A stretch of DNA of 64,000 nt. It comes from Patagioenas fasciata. Lineage: Eukaryota > Chordata > Aves > Columbiformes > Columbidae. Location of the stretch: positions 3,477,001-3,541,000 of the forward strand of contig NW_027288510.1 in NCBI RefSeq assembly GCF_037038585.1. Reading direction: 5' to 3'. Position 1 is the stretch's first letter. Every line of letters begins with the position of its first letter. Position numbers and translations under genes: made by a program. Positions 1 to 12,400 of the stretch are shown piece by piece. Below the pieces are notes generated by a model that made no database searches, was not told the origin of the DNA, and saw nothing but the letters and a program-made list of their open reading frames with translations.

Positions 1-328
1 ACCTTCTGATCTCTGCACTGCCTGAAAGGAGCTTGGAGCCAGGGGGGTCGGGCTCTGCTCCCCAGGAACAAGCGCCAGGAGCAGAGGAAACGGCCTCAAG
101 TTGCGCCAGGGGAGGCTGAGGTTGGATATTAGGAAACATTTCTTCCCAGAAGGGGTTGTGAAGCATTGGAACAGGCTGCCCAGGGCAGTGGTGGAGTCAC
201 CATTCCTGGAGGGGTTGAACAGTCACAGAGATGACATTCTCAGGGACACGGGGCAGTGCCAGGGGTTAGGTTATGGTTGGACTGGATCTTGAGGGTCTCT
301 TCCAACCAACTGATTCTGTGATTCTGTG
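1..328 (+). mobile_element. CR1 LINE, 3' part
   Basis: The sequence is the 3' untranslated end of a CR1 element in sense orientation. It runs from the GAGCTTGGAGCC region through the GGTTATGGTTGGACTGGATC box to a tail of ATTCTGTG repeats. It is cut by the window start and ends about 16 bases before DNAH9 window exon 1. Confidence 0.92.
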
Positions 329-343
329 TCTCGGTTGCTGTAG

Positions 344-474
344 GTGTGATGACCTGGAATGCATTTACAACCAGCTGACAACGAGGAAGGTCAGGAACAT
401 GATGGAGCTGCTGGAGAGAGTTGAGAGCAGCTACATCCCAGCCTTCAAAACCATGCTAATGGATGTTGAGGCAG
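344..474 (+). CDS. DNAH9: DNAH9 window exon 1 (tail)
   Basis: The exon reads [18 protein letters not shown]..., the conserved segment of the dynein tail with the C-I-x-x-Q-L pattern. It begins with one base completing a codon and ends one base into the next, before donor GTGAGA. The acceptor lies only about 16 bases after the tail of a CR1 element. The following intron, 475-2106, shows no recognisable feature; an AT-rich stretch lies around 1150-1310. Confidence 0.85.
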
Positions 475-3400
475 GTGAGATGCTGGGGCAACTTTACCAC
501 AGTGCTGGCTTCTGGCCTTTCTTCATGGCCTGGTGTGACTGATTTCAAGCCAAATCTTTCTAGTTTGTGAATTGAGACTGGGCTGCTTGTGCTTGAGTCT
601 AGGCTTTTGTTTCCAGGCTGGGACAAGCTCCATCGCTGGTCTGTTGAGCCAGACTCTTGCCAAAGTTCAGGGTGAATGGGTTTGGGAATTTATTCTGCTG
701 TAATAAAGTGTTTGCATTACTCTAACAGGACTCACCTCAACTTCCACCAGCTCCTCTGGTGTTATTATGCAGGAACGGGAGTTCAGACTAAGAGGACAGA
801 TCTTGTACCTAAGACTGCTTTGTTAGAGCGCTGCTTCTCAGGCTTTGGCCACTGCAGCCCGAATTTCCTTGCTTTGCTTTGCTTAGGGGAGTTGAGCGCA
901 GCCCAAGGAAATATTGCAAATCCCTGTCTGTAGTGAAAAACAGTGTAGTCCTGCTGGTCTGTCCCTGCAGACCAACACAGCTGGACATCCATGTCCAACC
1001 CAGCTGCTCTCTGGCACAATGAAACCATCTAGACTGTGTTAGCTGTGCACGTGCTGGCAGAAAACACTGTTCTTCACCACTTCACGTGCAAACATTGAAT
1101 CTCTTAAGGATCTGTGTCACACTCTGCATTGTGCAGTTTAAATGGGCTGGAGAAACACCCCTTATATAAGGAGCCAAGGGTTCATTGTTAAACTAATTAA
1201 TACTTTAAGGGTTTAATCAAAATACAACAAATATTTGGTTTTAATCCGGCTACAGCGATACTAACCCTAATTGGATAATTTGGACTATAATTGTTAATTT
1301 CCATTACAGCGCAGTTCAGATTTGTGTGCACCTGCTTTTAAGTCTCTGCCCCTTTCCCTGGCATTGTACTGGTGTGGCTGCTGTTGGTGGATTTGCTGGG
1401 AGGGTGATGCTGATAGTGGGAGTCTCTTCTTCCTTGGTCTTGGGCCTTAGGGGTTATTTTTGCATGCATTCAAGCACTTCTGTCACTTCTTGTTGGTCCA
1501 CAGGTTTAATTGCACAACGATCTGGTTTTATTAATGCTTGCGCTCTGGGGTAATTCTTCAGGGTAAAACCACACAGCTGTACAGAGCTAAGCTAAAGCTT
1601 TCGACGAGTCAGACATCAGTTGCTTTACTGTTGACAGGTTTTCTATTACAGTCAGGACTAGTGGGGCCGTCGTCATCTGCCCACTGGACAAGGAGTTGCT
1701 TGAGCCAAAACTGAGCTAAAAAGGGCTCAGGCCAAGGCTGTACAGCCTGTCGTGCTGTACAGCAAGGCCATGGCTCACAGCCATGGCAGCACTGTATTTT
1801 TGGTGCTGTTGGGCAAATTCCGTGTGACTTTTTAGCAGTTGTGGACTCAGGCTCTCCACGAAGCCCTGTCCCAGCTCCCTGTCCCCTGCCATCACATCAG
1901 CTTATTTCTGTTCTGGTTACTGCCGCAGGTGAGTGATGTTCACGAGTGAGTGACCTGCAGCACACAGGTGGCTGAGGGTGCTCGGTGCTTGTCAGGACAG
2001 TTTCTTTTCCCAGGCACTTTTCCATGTGGTGAGGCCAGCACCTAGCTGGGAACCCAGCACACCGCAGCTGGGTGGTTCTTACCGCTTCTCACGTCTCTCA
2101 ACACAGCTTTGACTGAAGCTCAGGACGTTCACCTGCACCTGACACCCCTCAAGCGCCGCTTGGAAGACGTAGAGAGGGTTGAGTTCAGCGAGGTGAAGCC
2201 TTTCCTGCTCCCCCTGCTCCACGTGGTGTGTTTGATCTGGGTCACCTCCAAGCACTACAACATGCCCGTGCGGATAGTGGTGCTGCTCCAGGAGATCTGC
2301 AACCTTCTCATTGAGCAGGTCTGTGGCTGTGATGCCTGTGTTTGCAGTCCCCTGTGTCCCCTCTCCCCTTCTTCCTATTGTCCTTCCCTGGAAAAGTGAT
2401 TCTTTAGGCAACATTTAACTTAATAAACAGGTTCAAATGTGTTCAACACAAGAAGTCCTTGTTTTCCATGATGGCAGAAGTGACCTCTCAGGTGTGATTT
2501 TGCTCTTCCAGGCCCTGGTGTACCTGTCTCCAGAAGACCTTCTGAAAGGGGACATGGAGGAGAGCCTGGGCAAGGTGCGAATGGTGCTCGGTATCCTGAA
2601 CATGTTCAAAGAGGCATTTGAGGAGAGAAGGGAAAAACTGCACATGTATTATGAACCAGGCCAAGAAGTGAGGGAGTGGGACGTCAGCTCCACGATGGTG
2701 TTTGCGAGGCTGGACACCTTCCTGAAGAGACTGGAGATGGTGGAGGTGAGACTCTGGTCTTGAAAAACATTGCAAACCGTCAGGAGAACTCTGTAGCCAG
2801 GAGATCACTTGCTGGCATCTTTCCTTTCTATAGCTTCACCTGATACCAGGGAATGGGGCCACTCTTTTGCTGTTAGGTCTCCTGTTACAGCGAGTCTAAG
2901 ACTGTGTTTTACTATGTCCTGCTCAGTGCATATGTAAGCTGGTCAGGTTGATAGGTGTGTTTTTTGCTCTCAGGAGTCCCGTTGGACTCCTTGCTCCTGT
3001 TGGGGCAAGAAAAGGAGGATTACTGGAGGTGTGGTTTGCACAGCTGTAAATAAAGCAATGTAATCTCCCAGGTCTCCTGGTGCCATCAGAGACAGATTTA
3101 GGTTATGGTTGGACTCAATGATCTTAAGGGTCTCTTCCAACTGAAATGGTTCTATGATTCTATGACACCCTAGAGCTGGGTCCTGCCTGTCTTGGAGAGG
3201 CCAGATGGCAGGATCCCCTTGGCTGTGCCACGTGGGCCTGGGGAGGAGCAGGGACACGTTCCTCACCAGGTTGTCCCTTCGCATCCTCATAGTCCATCAA
3301 ACTGGGGTGCTGTGGCTCAGGGGTGTCCCTGTTTGCCAGATCTGTCACCTGAGGCAGGGACATTGGGGTGTCATCCCTGAGCTCCCAGTGTGGCCAAGGG

Positions 3401-6400
3401 CTCCTTGAGCCACAGGAGATGTTCTGCAGAGAGCAGGTCTGAGTGTGAATGTGGGAGCTCCCTATGCTCTCCTTACCACATGGCTGTGTCTGGAGACCAC
3501 AGACATACAGACACCATATGTACCTGTTATACAGACACTGTATATACCTCTTATACAGATACTGTATGTACCTCTTGTACAGACCTTGCATGTACCTGTT
3601 ATCTCTCACGTGGCTAACCACACACATTCATCTGCTCTCCACACACATCCCAAATGAATTTCTTTGTTGATTGTTGCTGCGTTCTCAGTGTGTAGGGTTG
3701 GATGGCCAGTGTACAGGTTGCTGGTGTTTGCAGTTTTACTGCTTTAAATGTGCCATATACCTTTATGTGTTCCTTAATTAACTATGTTGAAAACTGTCAT
3801 GACTGGTGCCTATTTTAAAAGTATTCATAATGATGGTTTCCAGTAGGGTTTGATGTGAAATAAACCAAATTATGCTGGTCAGTGTAGAGAGGAATATAAA
3901 TAGACACAGGAATAACTGCAGGTTATCATGAGGACAGTGTTGGTGACAGGTTTACTGGGACCCTGTAAAGGCTCTGGGGCACTGACTGCTGGGATTCCAT
4001 GGATGCCATGGGCACACTGTGGATATGGGCTGCAGACAAAAGCCAGTGGGGAGGTTTTGAGCTGGGGCACTGTGCGTTTTGACCAGTGTCTGTTTCCTCC
4101 TTCCGTGGCTGTCCCACACTCCAGGGACAGTAGAAGCTGCAGTATCTGGAGTCAGAGGGAGAGCCTGCGGAGTGAGCTGTAAAACAATAATTAAAAGCAT
4201 AGTGCACACCAGCCTGTTAATGAGGAAAACTGCTGCATCTCTCTCCGTCTCAGTTTCCCCTCATCACTTCATTTCAAGCAACCTTGCAAGACAAAGCAAG
4301 GGACAACTGGTATTTCCACATTATTTTTTTGCCTTACTAGGTATTTGTTCAAGCGGATGTGCTGGTGTGTCGAAGTGAATATGAATGCATATGTGCATTT
4401 GTTTTCGAATTTTCATAAAAGCTGCAGTTACACTGGTGCATGGGTAGCCCATGAGCACGTGAAGAGGGAAGGATCCCTTTCCTTTGGTTCGTTGCACTGT
4501 TTCATATTACGTGTCTGTGGTAAAACCTGCTGCCCTGCTCGGGTGGCCCCAGGACAAGTGCAAGCAGAGAGTGGCCACCAGTACATTCCTGTGCACATTT
4601 CTCCTGGTCCTCTGAGACAATGGATGTTCAACCAGCCCTTACTTGGCCCTACCTAGGGAGACAGATGAGGTGGGATGGCAGCAGAGCTGCCCAGTGCTGC
4701 CACCACCACTGGGGGAGCGGGACATTTTCCCAAGAGGTGACACTGCCAGGCTGCAGAGGATGGGAAGGGAAGGGAAGGACCCGTGTGCCACCTCAGCAGA
4801 GAGGGCCAGCGGGGCAGGTGCTGCAACACCCACTTGGACACGTGGAGGTTTGACTGCGCAGGAGCTTTGGACAGTTTGGGTACCTGTAAATATTAGAAAT
4901 CTGTCCTTGGTTAATACCTATAAAATTGGGATTCTTAGCTATGCTGGATGACATATAAGAGTCTCATATCCTGCTTTGGATCTGTCCTTTAAATACACTT
5001 AAAAGCGATTTTACAGTTGTCATGGTATTTCTAGTGGCTGCAGCAGGTCTCACTGGGCAGGGACGTGTTATGAGCAGCCACTGATGCTCAGGACAGGCAG
5101 ATCAGGCTCCCCCCTTCCCATCCCTGCCACCCAGCCTGAGCACCAGCGCTGTGCTTGGGAAGGTCCCTCAGCAAGTGCAACTCTGTCGTGACAACTGTTG
5201 TCATCTTCTTTTGTCAACATCATGACCTGTGTCTCCCTCCGTTGACTTTGAAGGATCTCCTGGCAACTTCCTTGGACTTGATGAAGCTGGAGAAAATTGA
5301 ATTCAGTGGGATTAAAGGGAAGACCCTGGGCCAGCAGGTCCTGGACATGTATGAGGAATTCCAGGAGGCATACAAGGTGTTTTCAGAGCGAACCTATGAC
5401 TGTCTTGACCTGACCAACACGGTAGGTGGGACCAGTTTGCGGGAACATCAGGAACATGTGCATGTTTCCAAAGCAGCAGTTTCCTGCTATCTTCTTCCCA
5501 GCTCTTTCCTCCTTTCATTATGATCTGATCTGGTACTGGAGGGAACAGGGAGCCGCTGGCCTTTCCTGCAGAGATTTGGGACTTCTTGCACGTCTATATC
5601 TAACATATCTTGCTAGATCAGCACCTTAGATCAGTGCAGCTGGGAAACTGGGATTTCCATGAGTTATGCACAAGCTTTTGCTGTACATGGTGCTTGCTGA
5701 GGTATAAGAGCTATACCAACACCCACATCTCTTTGCTTTCCTGCTCTTGGTATTTACCATGTTTCCCCAAAAATAAGACCTACCCCAAAAACAAGCTATA
5801 GCATGATTTTTCAGGATGCTTGAAATATGAACCCTATTCAAAAAATTAGCCCTAGTTACAGTTCATAAAAAAGTCAATTTAAATAGGGTCCAGGCAGCTA
5901 TACATGTAAAAAAGTAAGCATCTTTTGCAGCAAAAATTAATATAAGACTCTGTCTTAGTTTTGGAAAAACAAGGTAGTTTGCCTGATGAGGGCCAACTCA
6001 GATCATCTCTGGGATGTGTTCGCTCCTGCCTAGATGAACACATGGCATCTGGGGCTCTCAGAATTCAAGGATGCTCTATTTTATTATCAGTAGTGCTTTA
6101 ATTAAAGGAATATTCCCAGCCCTCTGGGACCTGCCTGGTGTGGGGATGGGTGGCTCGTGCTTTGCTTCCTGCAGCTCCCAGTACATCTCTGCAGGGGGTG
6201 GCACGTCCCCAGTGTTTCTTGCTGGAAAGCTGCTTGCTCCATAGCACCCCTCCTTCAGCAGGGCAGGCACAGAGGAGAGGTGGCAGTGGCTCTGCAGGAG
6301 GTGGCTCGGGTTTGGTGACCCCATGGCCATTTGTGTGACTCTGAGTCATGTTTGTTCTTTCAGTGCTCTAGTTTTGCACCCTCTGCCACTGCTGGAGCCG

Positions 6401-9400
6401 TTTTTTTTAGCTAAAACATGGCATCTGGATCTGCTGGAGCTCAGCAGTAGCAATAGTAAAAGCTATTTCCTTGCACTTTGTCCTTTGGAAAAGAGACACA
6501 TGACCTCATTTTTAGTGGTTTTGTCCAAGCTAGAACAGAAGGACTGTCACGGACTGTCAAGTTCAGTCTTTGATTTGGACTCTTTTACGTGTAGGAAAAC
6601 AAATATAGATGTTACTCTTGAAGTTCAAAGGATTTATTACAATTGAAGCAAGAAAAGCAGTGCAAGAAGATGATGGAAATTACAGAAACCCAGTACTGTT
6701 GAGTTTGAAAAGGACCTCTGGAGATCACCCAGTCCACCTTCCCTGCTCAAAGCAGGCTCAGCCAGAGCAGGACTGTGACTGGTCAGGTGAAATATCTCCA
6801 AGATGACCTATGTCCAAGTGTGGAGACTCCACAGCCTCTCTGGGCAACCTGTGCGAGTGTTTTGAAACTGCCTCCCTCACAACCAGCTCACCATGGAACC
6901 ACAGGCTTGTTTTGACTTGAAAGTAGGTTGGATTTGGGACTCAGCAGGTGCATCCGTGGGTTTTCTGGATGATGGTGTGGTCTTCAGGCCAAGTGGTGGG
7001 GGAGAGGGTGTGGAAATAGTCCATCTTGCCTGTAGGCTGAAGATAGTGCCATGTGGGCTGTGGAAAGCCCTCAGGACCAAAGGGTCCCTCCCAGAGAAAG
7101 GGCCAACATCTCAGCCATGGGACAGCACAGAAATGTTCTCAAGCTTCGTGAGGACTTTGCCACGTTGCAATGGCTGAAGATTGGCCAGAGGAGTGGCTTA
7201 GTTCACGGTGAATAAGAGAGGGCATCTCTGGATCGAGGAGTTACAGGTACCTTCCTAGTGCCATCTTGCAGCCTCACAGCTTGTGTTTTGCCTTTGTGCA
7301 GGACTTTGAGCAGGATGCCTTTGGTTTCCAGCAGAAAGTAGAAGACATGGGCCGTCGGCTGGGCACCATTTTCATCCAGGCTTTTGATGACGCCTCCAAC
7401 TTGGACCACGCCTTCAAGGTTTGTTTATCGCTCCCTTGCTCTTCCCTAAAAGGGAAATCAGGGCACCCGGCTGGGTGAGAATCACGCTGAGGAGACCAGG
7501 CAGTGCTGGAGCCACAGGCACATGGGGCTGGTGTTTGCTGGTGGGACAGTGGGACTTGTAGCTTTTGGGCTGCTCTTGGTTTGGGATGCTCAGGCTGGTG
7601 GGTCCCTCACAAAGCTTTTGGATGCCAGGCGATATATTTGTGTCTCTCTCTGCAAGTCGGGGGAAATCATGCTTTTTCTAGGATTTCCTGGTGAGAATTG
7701 ATATTGTTAGTATCAATTTGTTAATATTATTAATACATGGATCTGTTTCAGTTTTGGAAACAGGTTTTCTAGAAACAAAGCTGGTTTATTTATCAATTAA
7801 TCTATCTTGCAGAAATAATAAATGGTATTTTTTTAAAAAAATCAATATAAGCATTTGTAGAAAAGCCTTTAGCAAGTGACAGTGTTTATCTTTGTAAGTT
7901 TTTTGAAAAAAATAGAAAATCTTGAAGCATTTGAAGAACAACAGTTGGAATGTGGTCCAACCCCAGAGAAAGTCTGAGAGGCCCCGTAACAAAGGGAGCA
8001 AATTTCCTTTTTCCAAAGTGCCCATCGGTGCGGACAGTATTGAAGCATCTGGGCTGGGGAGGAAGGTCCCAGCTGATCTCTCTGCAGGAGTCGGGGTTGT
8101 AAATTTTTCCCCTCTTCTTTTCCTGCGTGTTCACCCCAACAGCTGCTGGACATGTTCGGGAGCCTTTTGGAGCGACCGGTAGTCGCTGCAGGTGCTGCTG
8201 GCAAATACTCCGTCCTCATCAGCATGTTCAGCAGGGCCCTGGACCACGCCAGGCTGATCTACTCCCGGCACATCCAGGCAGAGCTGAAGCTCGGTAGGTA
8301 GAACGTGCTGAGTAAAATGGGTTTTACAGGGAGTTTGATTGAGATTAATTTGAGGGGGAAATGATTTATTTTTCTAAGGAACCCAAAACTTTACAAATTG
8401 CAGATGTTTTCAGCCTCTGTAGCTCCTAGTGGCAATGGAAATGCCTGGGAAAGCTCTGTTCTTAGTATTAAAGCAAATAATTGGTTAGGAGTAAAAATAC
8501 CCTTTTTCAAATGTGTATGCATGATATGTGACTGGGAATGGAGACACATGCTGAGCTTTTCTCCCAGCGAGGCTGTGACAGGAGGTTTCTCTCCACATTT
8601 GTGTGCTGCCTCCAACACCCCATGGGACCTGCAAACCCACTCATGTGCTCCTCAGAATGAATTTATTTTGTTTCCCTTACAATGCTTAAAATGCAAAGTA
8701 TGCGAGTGGGACTTTGTAGCCAAGGGTTTAATCAGCCTTTTCCAAGTTTATTATTCCCCGTGACTGTTGGCACAGGGGGGAATGGGTGGATTTCTATCAG
8801 ATTATGAGGATTCAAGTGTGTCATTTTGAACAATAACCTATTTACTTGCCTCAGAAAGATCATACTGGAACGAGACAAGTCCTGGACTGGAGGGAATCAT
8901 GGAGAGAATCATTTGCTGTGAATTTGTGGTTATTGTTCTGTGGCTGTTAGATAAGACGGACAGAAGTAACTCCTGGTCAGAAATCCCTATGTCAGTGTTT
9001 GTGAGGGGCGGGGAATGTGTCCCAGGCAAGGGACACCTCACATCAGCTCAGGTTTGGACATAGTCTGGGCTTCTCGTTCGATCTCAGCTCCTTATTCAAG
9101 ATCCAGAGGCACTCGCCTTGGTCACAGACCTACATCAGTGTGGCAGATGTTGGATTTAAGGAAGGAAGCTGGGAAATCAGAGCAGTTTTCTGCAAATGAG
9201 GTTCTGTTGTTGCATCTTTGGGGTTACAAGTGCAGTGTTCAGTCAAATGCTGTTCCAATGTGCCCTCCCCAGGATCCCCCCCTGTGCACAAGAACATGCC
9301 GCCGGTGGCTGGAGCGCTGCGCTGGGCGCAGGAGCTGCGAGCGCGAATCCAGGTGCCGTTTGATCACTTCAGGCACATCCCACATCTGTGCGTGTCTGTT

Positions 9401-12400
9401 CCAGCTAAGTTGCTTTATGACCACCTTGCTATCTTCTCTGTAATCAATCTGATTTTCTTTCTGTGGTGAACATTATCCCATGGTTATAGCTGAAATAATT
9501 CTTAGTCAAAGAGGTGTGAAGTGGTTGCACTGGTGCTTTTCAGCTTCCTTGTGATCATTATTTTTTTTAAGAAACTCATTAACTGGATTTGTTTTGAAGC
9601 GATTAAGAGGCACAGTGGGCTATTCAGCTTTCAGACATAGTTCCCGGGTTGCAATTGAAAGAGGTATCAGAACCTTTCCTGCTGCAATCCCACTCAGCAT
9701 GTTCTCCAGGACCTCCTCAGCTGCAAGTCCTGGTTCTGGCATCATCCAAACTGTGAATAGCAGAGAAGTGCTGGGCTGGACTCAGCTGAGATGGATCGGT
9801 GGAGCTGGGTTTGCATGTTGGGGAGCAGACGAGCATTTTGTTGGGCAGAAGAAAACTTTCTCAGCGTTAAACAAAGGAGCCATCTCCCAAGATCAAGGAA
9901 AGAAACCAATGCTGGTATATTTATCACCCAAATGCTTGTTATAACGGATGGTGTCAGGGAAGTATGGCCTCATACTCACAGCTGGCACCACATGAGACAA
10001 CATTTAAGAGCTCTGTAAGCAAGGCAGTGTTGGACTTACGACAACTGAGGATGTTCTAGGGACTGCACCTGGTAGCTCACAGGAATGGCTTCACGTGTGC
10101 TGGTCAGGATTCTGTGTAAATGGATCCACTTTTTTAATGTACTTGACCAAAATAACTTGACCGTCACTGTACCATGTTTGTAACCTTCTCTCACTGTATC
10201 TTGCCATTAAGTGTCTTTAAGTGCACAGTTATTCTGCAGCAGCAAAGACATTGGTGCAATGAAACAAACTCTTGGGCTGTTCCCAGCACAGAGCCCAAGT
10301 TATCATGTCTGATTTGAACCTAAATGGCAAATTTTTGTCCACCATGAAGGACCCAGATCTGCATTTCACACTGATTTTCTGTCCTCTGTTTAGAGTAGTT
10401 AATAACATGCTCTGCAGCGGTGGTGACATGATGCTGTTGAAAGGGAAAAAGGATTAAAAAGGAGAAACAAAAGTGGTTTTGCTGGGATTTACTTGGATTT
10501 GCTCAGAGGACTTGTTTACTTCCAGCAGGTTTCTCAGCACTTGCCCAGCGGTGACTGCTCAGGCGCTCCTTTTTTCCAGCTTTTGGTTAAGTTAATTCAA
10601 GTTTTGTCAATATGTCCTCCAAAATCAACAACCATCTTGAGGAAAACTTGGATACTGTAGATGAAACAGTGGGGAAAAGACAGCATGATAAGAATTCCTC
10701 TGGCCTGCTGTTCCCTGGGCTGTACAGCCCTGGCAGCGTGGCCAGGGCTCTGCCTCCCGCACTCTGGGACACCTTTGCTCTTCGGTTTGAGGGGCATGAA
10801 TTGGGCACCGCCAAGAGCTTCATCTGCCGGGAGCCACACTCTGCTTCTTTCTGTGCCTCTTTGACCTCAGAAAGTGGTGGCTGGTGAGCAGAGGTTGCCC
10901 TGCTCTGTGCAAACACCGGAGCATTGAGTATGTTACGGAGACCAGTGTTCCTCCAGCAGCTCTGGGCCCTTGTTCTTCCCCCAGGACGTGGTTCTCATTT
11001 GCCAGTTGCCATGCAAACACCCGCAAAAGGGCGCACTGGGGCTTGGAGAGCTTTTGTGCAGTGAAATGGTTTTGGGCGATATGGTGGGGTTGGAATGTAA
11101 GATCCCCAGCCAGGCTCTGCCTGCAAGGTGGTGGGTGGTTTTGGGAAGGGGTAAATAGAGACTGCAGCCTCACAGGGCTAAATGTAACGCTGAGCTTGTC
11201 TGTTGTGCCACCAGCTGCTTGGACTCTGCTGAAGGAAGAAGGGTGATAGAGAAGTATGAAGAAATGATCCAGCTGCTCGACAGGTAAGTGGTGGCTCAGG
11301 CATGACTGTAACTATATGAAAAAAAGCCAAACCTTATAGAATCATAGAATTGTTTTGGTTGGAAGAGACCCTCATGTCCATCCATTAACACAACCCTGGC
11401 ACTGCCCCGTGTCCCTGAGAACCTCGTCTCCACGTCTGTCCACCCCTCCAGGGATGATGACTCCACCACTGCCCTCGCAGCCTGTTCCAATGCCCGACAG
11501 CCCTTTGGGGAAGAAATGTTTCCTAATATCCAGTCTGAACCTCCCCTGGTGCAACTTGAGGCCATTTCCTTCTCCTTCTCTAAACCACCTTTCAGCACGT
11601 TTGCAAGCCCAGGGCCTGAGAATGTCTCTTTCTAAGCCAGAAGGAATTTTGTGATGAGAGAGGAGGAGGAATCCTTTGCTACACACCACAGTCTTTCTGT
11701 GATATCTTGAAATGAGAAGTTTGCATGGGAGGGACAGGGGCTGTGCAGCCCAGCAGAAATGTTGGAACGAGATTCTTTTGGATGTAGGAGATGCTGTGGT
11801 AGAAAACCTGAGCTGACCAGAAGTCTCAATCCACTTGTGCCCATTCACAGTGTACTTACCGTGGCTGTAATGTGTGTATTCCACAAGTGGGAGTGGGATT
11901 CGTTGCACCTCACTTAATATCTTAATGTTTGATGCTAAAACTGAACTGATTGCTCTGAGCTTTTGAATATTTGTCCCCAAATTTGAATCCTCTGCTAAGA
12001 ATGGTACTTGGGGGATCTTTGTTTTCCTGACTTGATGCTGTCACTGGTTTTCAGGTGTTTGTCTTTGAAGCCAAGATCTTTATGGAGGTGGTGTGGGTGG
12101 GTTTTAAATATTCCTTGATGTTCTTCAGCCCTCAGAAGTGGACTTGGCTTTTATTTGGTTCTATGTCTTGGTGTGCGGGCTTGGCAGCTACGTGGTGGAT
12201 GTTTTAATTTGTTTGTTTGTTTTTCGGCAGGTATCAGGAGAAGCTCTATGCAGACTGGTCCCAGACAGTCTCTGAAAAATCCCAGTACAACCTTACTCAA
12301 CCGCTTATCCGGCGAGATCCAGAAACCAAACTGATCACAGTTAATTTTGATCCCCAGGTAAGAACTAGCTTTCCTGTCTGCTGGAGGGCACGTCTCCAAG

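Noticed and set aside
2079-2414. Minus-strand ORF of 111 codons
   Set aside because: It is the antisense shadow of DNAH9 exon 2.
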